Positions 8,862 to 18,326 of a stretch of 64,000 bases of DNA are shown in pieces (position 1 is the first letter of the stretch; each line of letters starts with the position of its first letter). Position numbers and translations under genes: made by a program. The notes under the pieces were generated by a model that worked only from the letters and a program-made list of their open reading frames with translations, ran no database searches and was not told the DNA's origin. The DNA comes from JAWKZG01 sp041396125 (lineage in GTDB: Bacteria > Pseudomonadota > Gammaproteobacteria > Competibacterales > Competibacteraceae), in contig JAWKZG010000016.1 in the NCBI GenBank assembly GCA_041396125.1, positions 62,001-126,000 of the forward strand. The letters are read 5' to 3'.

Positions 8862-9701
8862 ATGCCAAAACGTATTATCGGTGTACTCCCCATTATCCTG
8901 CTAAGTGCGACAGTCCAAGCTGATAACGTGGCGCTAGACGATCAAATTATTCAATCTAGTCAATGCATTGGATTCGATTGTGTAAATGGGGAAGATTTTA
9001 ATGGCGGTATCACCTTACGCCTCAAAGCAAACAACACCCGCATTCATTTTCTGGATACCAGTAACTCAGCGGCGTTTCCTTCGACTGACTGGCAGTTGAC
9101 CGCCAATGACTCGACCAATAATGGTCGTAATCGTTTTTCAATTGAGGATGTCACCGCCAGTGTAGAAAGCTTTACCATCATGGGTGGTGCACCTGATTTC
9201 AGCGTTTTTATACAGGGCAATGGCAATGTCGGCATGGGCACTGACGACCCGCAACGGGCGATGCACGTGATCAAAGCCAATACACCGGCAATTCGTCTGG
9301 AACAAGGTGGCGGCACATTTCCGGCGGCAGTCTGGGACATTCAAGCGAATGAACAGGGTTTGAGTATTGCACTGGATGGCACGCCACAACTGGAGATCGA
9401 CAGTAGTGGCAATCTCACCATTCAGGGATCGCTAACCACGACCAACCCGGCAGGTACTTTCCCGGATTATGTGTTCGTGCCCGGCTATTCCTTGATGCCG
9501 CTTGAGCAGTTAAGCGCATTTGTTTCTGAAAATGGTCATTTACCCGATATTCCTTCGGCTGCCCAAACCGCACAAGATGGGCTGAACATGTCGCAGCTTC
9601 AGCTTAAATTGCTGCAAAAAGTCGAGGAACTTACCCTCTATACCCTACAGCAGCAAGCGCAGATAGAAGCCTTGCAGGCGCAACTCCACACTGTCGAGTA
9701 A
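8862..9701 (+). CDS. Secreted protein with a tail-fibre/S74-type C-terminal region
   Basis: 279 residues. The start is the ATG at 8862 (MPKRIIGVLPIILLSATVQA, a clear signal peptide) with GAGG upstream. The middle has Asn/Asp-rich beta-type sequence and the phrase NGNVGMGTDDPQRAMHV, typical of trimeric fibre-like surface proteins. The last 75 residues (DYVFVPGYSLMPLEQL, HLPDIPSA, LLQKVEELTLYTLQQQAQI) match the conserved C-terminal part of many such proteins, ending in a coiled coil. That part is better known from Bacteroidetes secreted proteins. The next gene, 51 bases downstream on the same strand, is the IPTL-CTERM repeat protein, so the two may act together at the surface. Function unknown. 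Confidence 0.75.
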   Translation: MPKRIIGVLPIILLSATVQADNVALDDQIIQSSQCIGFDCVNGEDFNGGITLRLKANNTRIHFLDTSNSAAFPSTDWQLTANDSTNNGRNRFSIEDVTASVESFTIMGGAPDFSVFIQGNGNVGMGTDDPQRAMHVIKANTPAIRLEQGGGTFPAAVWDIQANEQGLSIALDGTPQLEIDSSGNLTIQGSLTTTNPAGTFPDYVFVPGYSLMPLEQLSAFVSENGHLPDIPSAAQTAQDGLNMSQLQLKLLQKVEELTLYTLQQQAQIEALQAQLHTVE

Positions 9702-9752
9702 CAGTTCGCCAAGTGAGCCATTTATTGGACGCTGCAGAAATGAGGTTGTCAC

Positions 9753-12700
9753 ATGCGGGTAAATCCTAAACATTACCTACTCAGTTTTATTCTTTGTCTG
9801 GCGGGTCTTATCACGCCTTACAGCGCGTATGCACAAGCTGCCATTAGTGTTTCCAATACCGTGCAGATTCTACCGGATACGGCCGCGGCTCTGGATGTCG
9901 GTGGTGTTAATACGTCTGGATCGGGGCCCAGACTCTTTATCACCTGGACGATAGAGAATCTGGGCGATGTAACATTGAGTAATATCACCTTGGTCAATGA
10001 TCTGGATGCCACGTTCGGCGCCGGCAACTACGGTACGGTGCGCGAAAATCAGTATCCGGAAATCATCGGCCTGGAAGGTGAGGGCACAATCAATCGGAAT
10101 AGCAATTACAACGGTTCCACCGATACTAACGTTCTGGCTGCGGGCAGCACATTAGCCCCAGGTTCGATTCTCACTATTCGAACCGCAGTTATTGTTCTTA
10201 ATCTCACCGACCAGGGCTTTGGTCTGGGCGTTTATCAAAATCAGGCCACAGCGGGCGCAGCAGAGCTGGCGAATGACACGACCAGCGCACCCACAGAATT
10301 TATCATTGGTTCCTATATCGGTGTCGCCAAAAACGCGACCGTCAATGGTGCTGAAGTAACCTTCGATATTTATCTGGAAGCATTCGGCAGTGCGACCCTG
10401 AGCCAGCTGTCCCTGACTGAAAACCTGGATGGGGTATTCGGGGGTGGTGATCCGGGCGATCAGGACGTACCTCTGGCACCGAATTACACGCTTATCTCAG
10501 CCCCGGTTTTGATCGTCGACCCCGGCACACTCATTTTAAACCCGGGTTTCGATGGTTCCAGCGACCAGGAGTTTCTCGCCGCCGGCAGTACACTCAATGG
10601 AGGTAGTACCGCGCAGATCCAGTTTGTGGTCCGCGTAAACCAATTGATTGATCAAGGACTGGGACTGGGGCTGGGCGAGTATCAAAACGAAGTACTGGTA
10701 ACTGCCGAGCAACCCAATGGCGTTTATCTACTCGATTATTCTGATTTTGGCACCGATCCCGATCCCAATGGCGACGGCAATCCCACCGACGCTGGCGAGA
10801 ACGATCCCACTCTCTTCACGATTACTGATAGCGCCGTTATAGGCATTGCTAAAGATGCGACTGTTTCGGACACGCAAGTCACCATAGACCTTTACCTGGA
10901 AAACCTGGGCACTCAAACCGCTACCAATCTCAGTTTAATCGACGATCTGGATGCTGTATTCGGTGCCGGGAATTACACGTTTCTGATCGCGCCTGTGTTG
11001 ATCGACGATCCGGGTACACTGGTTCTGAATGGCGGCTATGATGGCAGTACGACGACTGAACTGCTCGCCGCTGGCAGCAGTCTGGCTGCTGGCGATACCG
11101 CCCAGATTCAGTTTGTGGTGAATATAAGCAACCAGGTCGACAGTCAAGGTCTTGGGGCGGGTATTTATCAAAATCAGGCGAGCGTCAGCGGTGTCAACCT
11201 CAATGACATTATCATTACTGACCTCTCTACTGAGGGCACCGATCCAGATCCCTCTGGCGATGGTGATCCCGGCGAAAATGAACCGACCCTGATTGTCATT
11301 GGGGAAACAACCCTCGGTGCAGCGTTAAATGCTTCAGTCAGCGGCACGGTAGTCACTCTTGATTTCTATCTGGAAAACCTGGGCGAGATACCGATCACGA
11401 ATATTACAGGGACCCTCAGCCTGAATCCTGTTTTCGGTAGTGGTAATTACAGCATCCTTCAGCAACCCACCTTAGTAGAAGGCCCCGCAACGCTTCTTTT
11501 ATCACCTCAATATTTCGGCTTTAACATTTATAATCAGGTCATTGGGGCGGCAGCCTGGCGGCGGGTGAGCAAGTCAGATTCCAGGTTAGGGTCAGTATCA
11601 ATAACGTAACGGATCAAGGCAATGGTCTTGGCGTGTACTTCATTCAGTTTGCACCCAGCGGTGAAGCCCTGGGCAGCGGATTAGCGCTTTCTGACCTGTC
11701 CGACGCCGGCATTATCACCGATCCTAACAGCAACGGTGATCCCGCTGATGCAGGTGAAGATGACCCGACTGCCATAGTGATCGGTGAGGAAACCTCGCTG
11801 GGAGCAGCTAAAACCGCCAGTGTGAATGGCAATGAAGTCACTTTCGATATCTATCTCGGAAAACCTGGGCAATGTAACGCTCAGCAATCTATCGTTGCCA
11901 GACCATCTGGACGCGAAGTTTTTGGTGCCGGTAACTACAATCTCAGCAGTGGACCAACGCTGATCATTGATCCAGGCACGGTAATCCTTAATGCCGCTTA
12001 TGACGGCAGCGTCAACACAGAGCTCCTTGATTCAGCCAGCACTCTGGCCAGCGATGCTATTGCTCAAATCCAAATGGTGGTGGACGTCACCTCGATTGTG
12101 GATCAAGGGCTGGGCACGGGTTCCTACGAGAACCAGGTTGTAGCGGCAGGCACAGCGCCGCTCGGCAGTCTCGCCCAGGATGTATCCGATGCAGGTACTG
12201 ACCCTGATCCGAATGGCAATAATGATCCTGCCGATGCGGGCGAAAACGACCCTACTGCGTTCATGCTCGCACTTGACCTGCCGGTAGTGGGTATCGCCAA
12301 ACAGGCTACGGTCGCGGGAAGCCAGGTTACTTTCGATGTCTTTATCGAAAACCTGGGCAATACTCTCTTAAGCAATTTCAGTCTGTTTGAGGACCTGGAC
12401 GCCGTCTTTGGTGCTGGTAACTACAGCTTTATCAGCGGCCCTGATTTGATCAGTCCCCGCCAGGATTTGGAGATCAATACAAACTTCGACGGCAGTGCTA
12501 ATAAGCAGCTGATTACTGGTGGATCGCTGCTAATCGGTGATATCGAGCAGATTCGCTTTGTGGTGGATGTCGCTACTCTGACTGATCAGGGCTCGGGCGT
12601 GGGTGTTTATAGCAACCAGGTCACGGTTAACGCCGAAGGACCGGGCAACGTAGCGGTATCCGATCTGTCTGACAACGGCACCGATCCTGACCCCAACGGC

Positions 12701-13717
12701 AATCACAATCCTGCCGATCCAGGGGAAAATGACCCCACGGTATTCAGTATTGCCCAAGTGCCTGTGATCGGTGTTGCCACTACAGCGGCCGTCGCAAACA
12801 GAACCGTAACGCTCGATTTTTATCTGGAGAATTTCGGCAATGTCACGTTGAATAACCTGAGCCTGATCGAGGATCTCGACGCGGTGTTCGGTGCCGGTAA
12901 TTACAGCATCAGCAGCGCACCAACGCTGATCGTGGATCCGGGCACGGTAACGCTCAACGGTGCTTATGACGGCAGTGCCAACAGCGATATTCTGGTTCCC
13001 GGCAGTAGCACGCTGGCTCTCGGCACCACCGTTCAAATTCGAATGACGGTAGAGATTACCACGGTCACTGATCAAGGCTTGGGCCTGGGGCAATATGAAA
13101 ACCAGGTGACCGCAAGTGCGACCAGCCCGGACAATACCCCCAGTACCGATCTTTCCGACGATGGCACCGATCCCGACCCCAATGGTAATAATGATCCTGC
13201 TGACGCGGATGAAAACGATCCAACACTTATCGTACTGGGCGCTGCAATTAACGGGTTTATCTGGAACGATCTCAATGGCGACGGTATTCAGGATGCCGAT
13301 GAACCGGGCTTGTCCGGTATCACGGTGTTTTTGAGTCCGATTGGTACTGTCAGCGGGACATCAGGCAACAGTGTAATAACGCCTGTCAAGGCCAGTCCGA
13401 TGCCTGGCGATCCCGTTGCGGTCACTGTTAATGGTGACTATACATTTACTGATCTGCCGGCTGGCTCGTATCTCGTTCAAGTCGATGAATCCACCCTGCC
13501 GATAGGAGCCCGTCTCACCACCGCTAACCTGCCTCAGGCTGCCACACTATTTCTAGGCGAGGATTTCAACGCTGCCAGGATAGGCTTTCGAATATTCAGT
13601 TTAAACGTACCTTCACCGAAAGACATACCCTCATTGAATAAATGGGGGCTGGCAGCAATGATAGTTTTGCTCTTACTGGGGCTGCTTTGGCGGCGCAGAG
13701 TGCAATCACAGCACTAA
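9753..13717 (+). pseudogene. Large repeat surface protein with IPTL-CTERM sorting signal, frameshifted
   Basis: About 1,320 residues when rejoined. A signal peptide (residues 1-27) is followed by seven repeats of about 160 residues, then an SdrD-B-like calcium-binding domain (GFIWNDLNGDGIQDADEPG), and an IPTL-CTERM tail: IPSLNKWGLAAMIVLL, a membrane segment and RRR. Such tails direct proteins through an exosortase-like system to the envelope. Frame is lost at 11544-11547 (GGGG; one more G restores it). A compensating pair near 11855-11859 and 11915-11923 garbles about 22 residues of repeat five. The Asp-rich ends of repeats (GTDPDPNGN) suggest calcium binding. Likely an extracellular adhesin or matrix protein; the ligand is unknown. 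Confidence 0.82.
9840..13240 (+). repeat. Seven tandem coding repeats of about 470-520 bp
   Basis: Approximate repeat starts are 9840, 10315, 10840, 11317, 11800, 12285 and 12765. Each copy codes for a GIAKxATV-like opening, an ENLG segment, DLDAVFGAGNY, a DPGT..LN..YDGS segment, Q(I)QFVV, DQGLG..Y.NQV and an acidic tail like GTDPDPNGNNDPADAGEND. Copies are clearly diverged at the DNA level, so this is an old expansion, though DNA similarity could still allow recombination. Repeat one is the most divergent and lacks the acidic tail. Confidence 0.8.
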
Positions 13718-13779
13718 ACGGTACTGGGCCCGGGCGACGTCAACCTGCTACGTCGTCTGGGCGCAAACCATCAGCGCAA

Positions 13780-15151
13780 TCACTCCGTGCTTAAAACCTC
13801 ATAGCACGGGGTGTATTGCATGCCTGGCAGCTTCATACGCTGCTGCTCGATAAACGCATTCAGCAATTCGTCCATGGCATCCATAATAATCTGCTCACCG
13901 TGAATATGATACGGACCATGTTGCTCGATCTGCCGGATACCGTGCTCTTTCACATTGCCTGCCACAATCGCGGAAAACGCCCGCCGCAGATCGGCTGCCA
14001 GTTCGTGAGGTGGACGCTCGCGGCGTAAATCCAGACTGGCGATATTGTCATGCGTCGGCTGGAAAGGCTGCTGGAAGGTCTGATCAATCGTCAGTGTCCA
14101 GTTGAAAAAAATGCATCCTGAATTGCACGCCGGAAATTTTTGACTCGGTTCATCCCTTCCTGCAGGGTTTGCCCCACTTCATGCGGATCATCGATGATGA
14201 TTTTATAGCGCTCGGTTGCGGCCTCACCCAGTGTCAGCTGCAAAAACCGGTCGATCTGGGCAAAATAATCCGCTGCACTGGCCGGCCCGGTAAACACCAG
14301 GGGAAACGGCACGGTGCGATTGGCCGGGTGCAGTAGAATCCCCAGTAAATAAAAAATTTCCTCAGCCGTGCCTACACCGCCCGGAAACACGATCACCCCG
14401 TGCCCCAGGCGCACAAAGGCTTCCAGCCGCTTTTCGATATCCGGCATGATAATCAGATGATTAACAATCGGGTTCGGCGGCTCGGCGGAAATAATCCCCG
14501 GTTCGGTGATACCAATATAGCGGTTCGGCGAGCGGCGCTGCTTGGCATGGCCAATGGTTGCACCTTTCATCGGGCCTTTCATCGCGCCCGGTCCGCATCC
14601 GGTGCAAATATCCAGGGCCCGCAACCCTAATTCATAGCCGACCCGCTTGGTATAGTCGTATTCCGTCCGCGAGATTGAATGACCACCCCAGCACACCACC
14701 AGATTCGGATCGATACGGGGTTCAGCAGGCGGGCATTGCGCAGAATCTCGAATACCGCATTGGTGATACCGGCTGAATCCTGCAGTTCAAAATGATCGGT
14801 TTCAAGCTGGTTGCCGACATAGACAATATCGCGCACCACAGCGAACAATAATTCGTTCACGCCACGGATAATCCGGCCATCGACAAATGCCCCGGCTGGC
14901 GCATTATGCAATTCCAGCCACAAGCCGCGGTCATCCTGCTGCACTTCAATATTGAAATTGGGATAATCGGCATGCGGAGCACGCGGGTCGTCGGCGTAAT
15001 TGCCGCTGGTCATTACTGCCAGCGCACAACGTTTTAGCATTTCATAAGCACCGCCATGGCTGGCATCACGCAGACGGGCAATTTCGCCACGTGATAACAC
15101 ATCCATATTATCGAACGGTCGCAAGCGGGCGTTAAGGGTAGGTTTGGTCAT
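13780..15151 (-). pseudogene. ppnN: ppnN, nucleotide 5'-monophosphate nucleosidase, two frameshifts
   Basis: PpnN (YgdH) splits purine and pyrimidine nucleotides into base and ribose 5-phosphate and responds to (p)ppGpp. The N-terminal part starts at the ATG at 15151. The LOG-like catalytic core has CTGCGPGAMKGPMKGA and FPGGVGTAEEI (the PGGxGTxxE motif). The C-terminal part is GNVKEHGIRQIEQHGPYHIH to stop at 13780. Frame changes occur at the GGGG at 14717-14720 (one extra base gives NPRIDPNLVVCWGG) and at the A7 run at 14105-14111 (eight would give FFFNWTLTID). Rejoined length is about 457 residues against 454 in E. coli. Both shifts lie in homopolymers, so sequencing error is a strong alternative to a true pseudogene. 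Confidence 0.87.
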
Positions 15152-15205
15152 AATACTGATTACTAGGTTGTGATTTTGATCAGAATTTTTGATCAGCTTT
15201 TGTGA

Positions 15206-17605
15206 TCAGGGTTGCAATTGCAGCCGGTACTGAACAGGCCCCGGCAGCAGAGCAGTCGGTTCGCCTCGTATCCAGGCGGTATGGCCGGCACGGTAAAATG
15301 GCGATAACGGATGTCCGCTTTGACCACCCGGCATCTGGAAAATCCCCTCTTGCTCGAAACCAGGCGCAATAACCATGCGTTGTGAAGCCCCCTGCCGAAT
15401 GCCTTGTACACGAGGCATATGGATACCGCCCGGTAAAGGCTCGGCGGGCATATCCAGCCAGTTGCTGAGCCAGGGCATGACCCGACTGAACGGATGTTGC
15501 ATACGTAAAGTATTGCGTTCGCCCCAGGTACGCTCAGCCAAATCACCGTCACCGCCCAGCTCGCTGATCACCTGATCCGCTGCCGCCAGCAGTAAAGCCT
15601 GCCAGTGCGGGAAATCCGGATGCAGATAATGCAGCGGACGAGCCTGCAGCAATTGCCATAACGGGCCTTCAGACTGTTTGATCAGGTGGTAGGCAAAAGT
15701 GGGATCATATTGCTGTAGATACGCCTGCAGTGGCGCAAACACCAGTGCCCAGGTCTGCTCCCGAAACGCCCGTACCAGACGATAGCCCACCGCATCGACA
15801 CTGGCTCGTCCATTCCAGTTCTTGACCAGATCATATAACGGCTGCCGCTGCGGACTCGCTGTCAGCGCCGCATCATCCAGCGTGTTCAGCAACAGGTCAC
15901 GCCAGCGCTGCAAAAAGATAGCCCGATCATCCAGCTGAATAGCCAGTAAAGCGGCGGCATCAGCCTGATCCAGCGCTATCAATTTATCCCGGATTTGTTG
16001 CGCCCGTGCCCCGAGGGCATAGCCACCATCGCCGATTTTAGCCAACGCTGTGCCGTCAACCACCCGCGCATTGGCGGTCCAGATAACACCATCTGGCGGA
16101 TCAATAATGCGCGGATACTCAGCAGGCTGTAACCAGCCATCCCAATGTGCAGCACCGACCCAGGACACTGGCAAGCGTCCGCTAAAACCAGAACGTCTTG
16201 GTATCGGACCGGCAATCGTCCAGCCGATATGGCCTTGTTTATCGGCCACAACGATATTTTGCGCCGGGGTACCGGCCTGGTTGGCAATCTCCAGCGCCTG
16301 CGCCACATTGGCAGCGTGTTCTAGTTGCATCAGCCCAAGATCAACCGCCGCTGGAAAATGCGCCACCCAACTTAGCGCATAGCGCCTGTCCTGGCCTGTG
16401 TATTCGAGTGGTAAGACCGGCCCCCAACGGGTTTCCAGAATATCCAGCGTAACGGGTTCCGCGTCTTTGACAGCAATTGTCTCGCGGATATGCTGATAAG
16501 CCTGTGTACCTTGCGGGGTGAGATAATGCTCGGCATCAATTTGTTCGAGCACGATCCGGTCGCTCCAGTCGCCATAACTATTGGTAAATCCCCAGGCAAT
16601 GGCACCATTACTGCCCGCCACGATGGCAGGGGTTCCAGGCAAGGTGACTCCGATCAAACGATGTGTTTTGCCGTTCTCATCCCGGTACAGCAAACGGGCG
16701 CGATACCAGATATTAGGCACCCGCAATCCCAGATGCATATCATTGGCCAGCAGTGCCACACCATTCGCGGTCAGGCGGCCACTCACCGCCCAGTTATTAC
16801 TGCCCAGCGGAATATTCTCCGGACGGGGGATACTGTTCAGGCTGGCTGTCGTCAAAGGCAAATTCTGGCTTTGCGCCCGCAAATCGAAGATATCGGCAGA
16901 TGGTGGCGGTGCCGGCAGGATAGGATCACCTTGCAGCGGTGCATCCCATTGTGTTCCTGGCGGAGTGAAAAACGCCGCGACCGATTCTGGTAAATAGCGG
17001 TACAGGGTGTCCAGGGTAGCTTCATAGCGCGCGGTTTCGTCCTGCAAATCCAGATACATGGCGAACACGACCAGGGCAATGTCTTCGGCTCGCCAAGGCA
17101 GAGGATCATTGCGCAGTACAGCATATTCAAACGGGACTTGCCCCAGGCTTTGCAAGCCGGCATTGACACCTTCCGTGTAAGCCAGCATCAGCGCATATTC
17201 TGTTGCTGAAAGTGTTTCACGCAGGGCTTGTGCACGGCTTCGAAAACGGTGTAAACGGATACGCTGGTCATATTCCAGTGCCGACTCACCGAATATTTCG
17301 GCCAATTCACCGGCGGCCGAGCGGCGCAATAAATCCATCTGGAAAAAGCGTTCCTGACCGTGCAAAAATCCCAGCGCACGACTGGCATCCAGCCGGTTGT
17401 CAGCCTGAATGCCCGGTACGCCAAGGGCATCGCGTTCGATCGTTACCGGAGCACTCAAGCCATTTAATGTCAGCGTACCCTCCAGCAGGGGCAAACTGGC
17501 GCGCAATTGTGCATACAACCAGATAACGACCAGCAATACGCTGAGCACCAAAAATCCCACGATCCAGACCCAGCGCCGTCGAGGTTTGACTCGCGACTTA
17601 TCCAC
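15206..17605 (-). CDS. Penicillin acylase family (Ntn-hydrolase) protein
   Basis: 799 residues. One N-terminal membrane segment (about residues 10-32, WVWIVGFLVLSVLLVVIWLY) would place it in the periplasm. The order is an alpha-chain region, a spacer, and the beta chain beginning at the autocatalytic Ser of LGSNNWAVSG near residue 270. The family hydrolyses amide bonds of penicillins or N-acyl-homoserine lactones; the substrate here cannot be told. Further beta-chain features are DMHLGLRVPNIWY and GFTNSYGDWSDR. It lies five bases after rsmD on the same strand, so the two are probably cotranscribed. Confidence 0.87.
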   Translation of the reverse strand: MDKSRVKPRRRWVWIVGFLVLSVLLVVIWLYAQLRASLPLLEGTLTLNGLSAPVTIERDALGVPGIQADNRLDASRALGFLHGQERFFQMDLLRRSAAGELAEIFGESALEYDQRIRLHRFRSRAQALRETLSATEYALMLAYTEGVNAGLQSLGQVPFEYAVLRNDPLPWRAEDIALVVFAMYLDLQDETARYEATLDTLYRYLPESVAAFFTPPGTQWDAPLQGDPILPAPPPSADIFDLRAQSQNLPLTTASLNSIPRPENIPLGSNNWAVSGRLTANGVALLANDMHLGLRVPNIWYRARLLYRDENGKTHRLIGVTLPGTPAIVAGSNGAIAWGFTNSYGDWSDRIVLEQIDAEHYLTPQGTQAYQHIRETIAVKDAEPVTLDILETRWGPVLPLEYTGQDRRYALSWVAHFPAAVDLGLMQLEHAANVAQALEIANQAGTPAQNIVVADKQGHIGWTIAGPIPRRSGFSGRLPVSWVGAAHWDGWLQPAEYPRIIDPPDGVIWTANARVVDGTALAKIGDGGYALGARAQQIRDKLIALDQADAAALLAIQLDDRAIFLQRWRDLLLNTLDDAALTASPQRQPLYDLVKNWNGRASVDAVGYRLVRAFREQTWALVFAPLQAYLQQYDPTFAYHLIKQSEGPLWQLLQARPLHYLHPDFPHWQALLLAAADQVISELGGDGDLAERTWGERNTLRMQHPFSRVMPWLSNWLDMPAEPLPGGIHMPRVQGIRQGASQRMVIAPGFEQEGIFQMPGGQSGHPLSPFYRAGHTAWIRGEPTALLPGPVQYRLQLQP

Positions 17606-17610
17606 AGTTC

Positions 17611-18216
17611 TTATCCACAGTTTGTGTTTATGGGTGCTTCACGCCGTACCAGGCGGTAGTGCACCTGACCGGCGGTTTTATCCCGCAGCACTGTCCAATT
17701 GGCAGGCAGTAGCACCGACGAGCGAATTTCGGATTCCAGGTAGATCAGGGCATTGGCAGCCAGGCAGCCACTATTTTCCAGCGCCTGGCAAATGGGATTC
17801 AAGTAGTCCTGAGCGAAGGGGGGGTCAAGAAAAACAATATCAAATAAGTCGGGTGCCGCCTGCATAGGTGCGACCTGCTTCAGCCAGCGCTGTGCATCCA
17901 TCGCGATAACCGCAGCGGCGTCGGTTTGCAGAACGTGCAGGTTTTCGCGCAGCGTTTTACTGGCTCGTGCATCATTTTCCACGAACACGACCCGGGCGGC
18001 GCCACGCGACAGGGCTTCGATACCTAAAGCACCGCTGCCAGCGAATAAATCCAGGCAGCGGGCGCCGGTAATAAGAGGGGAAAGCCAGTTAAACAGCGTT
18101 TCGCGTACCCGGTCGGGGGTCGGGCGCAAGCCGGGTAAGGCTGGAAAGCGGAGTTTACGACCCCGCCACTGACCACCAATGACCCGTAGTTGCTGGCATG
18201 TTCCAGCGCGTTTCAT
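17611..18216 (-). CDS. rsmD: RsmD, 16S rRNA (guanine966-N2)-methyltransferase
   Basis: 201 residues, the usual length. RsmD methylates G966 of 16S rRNA in the small subunit with S-adenosylmethionine. Visible are the N-terminal RVIGGQWRGRKLRFP, the conserved TPDRVRETLFNWL, the SAM-binding LDLFAGSGALGIEALSRGA and the catalytic (D/N)PP(F/Y) motif as FLDPPFAQDY. The first gene downstream is the acylase; upstream lies the gyrB end with a hairpin between. Confidence 0.93.
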   Translation of the reverse strand: MKRAGTCQQLRVIGGQWRGRKLRFPALPGLRPTPDRVRETLFNWLSPLITGARCLDLFAGSGALGIEALSRGAARVVFVENDARASKTLRENLHVLQTDAAAVIAMDAQRWLKQVAPMQAAPDLFDIVFLDPPFAQDYLNPICQALENSGCLAANALIYLESEIRSSVLLPANWTVLRDKTAGQVHYRLVRREAPINTNCG

Positions 18217-18288
18217 GCCAATATCCCAATAGCACGCGATAAGAAGAAAAGACAGAATGAAAATGTCCGCACAGGGCTGCGCGGTTGT

Positions 18289-18310
18289 GCTTGGCGTCTA
18301 AGCGCCAAGC
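18289..18310. other. 8-bp perfect hairpin after gyrB
   Basis: GCTTGGCG (18289-18296), six bases, then CGCCAAGC (18303-18310). It lies 17 bases past the gyrB stop on the minus strand. No T run follows on that strand, so it is not a canonical intrinsic terminator; it could be a processing or weak termination site. Confidence 0.4.
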
Positions 18311-18326
18311 CTGGCGTTAATGGATG

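Noticed and set aside
9840..13240. CRISPR-like regularity in the repeat protein
   Set aside because: Repeats are about 480 bp and protein-coding, far longer than CRISPR repeats, with no short identical repeats and unique spacers.
18289..18310. Rho-independent terminator after gyrB
   Set aside because: The stem is good but no T run follows on the gyrB strand, so it is listed only as a hairpin.
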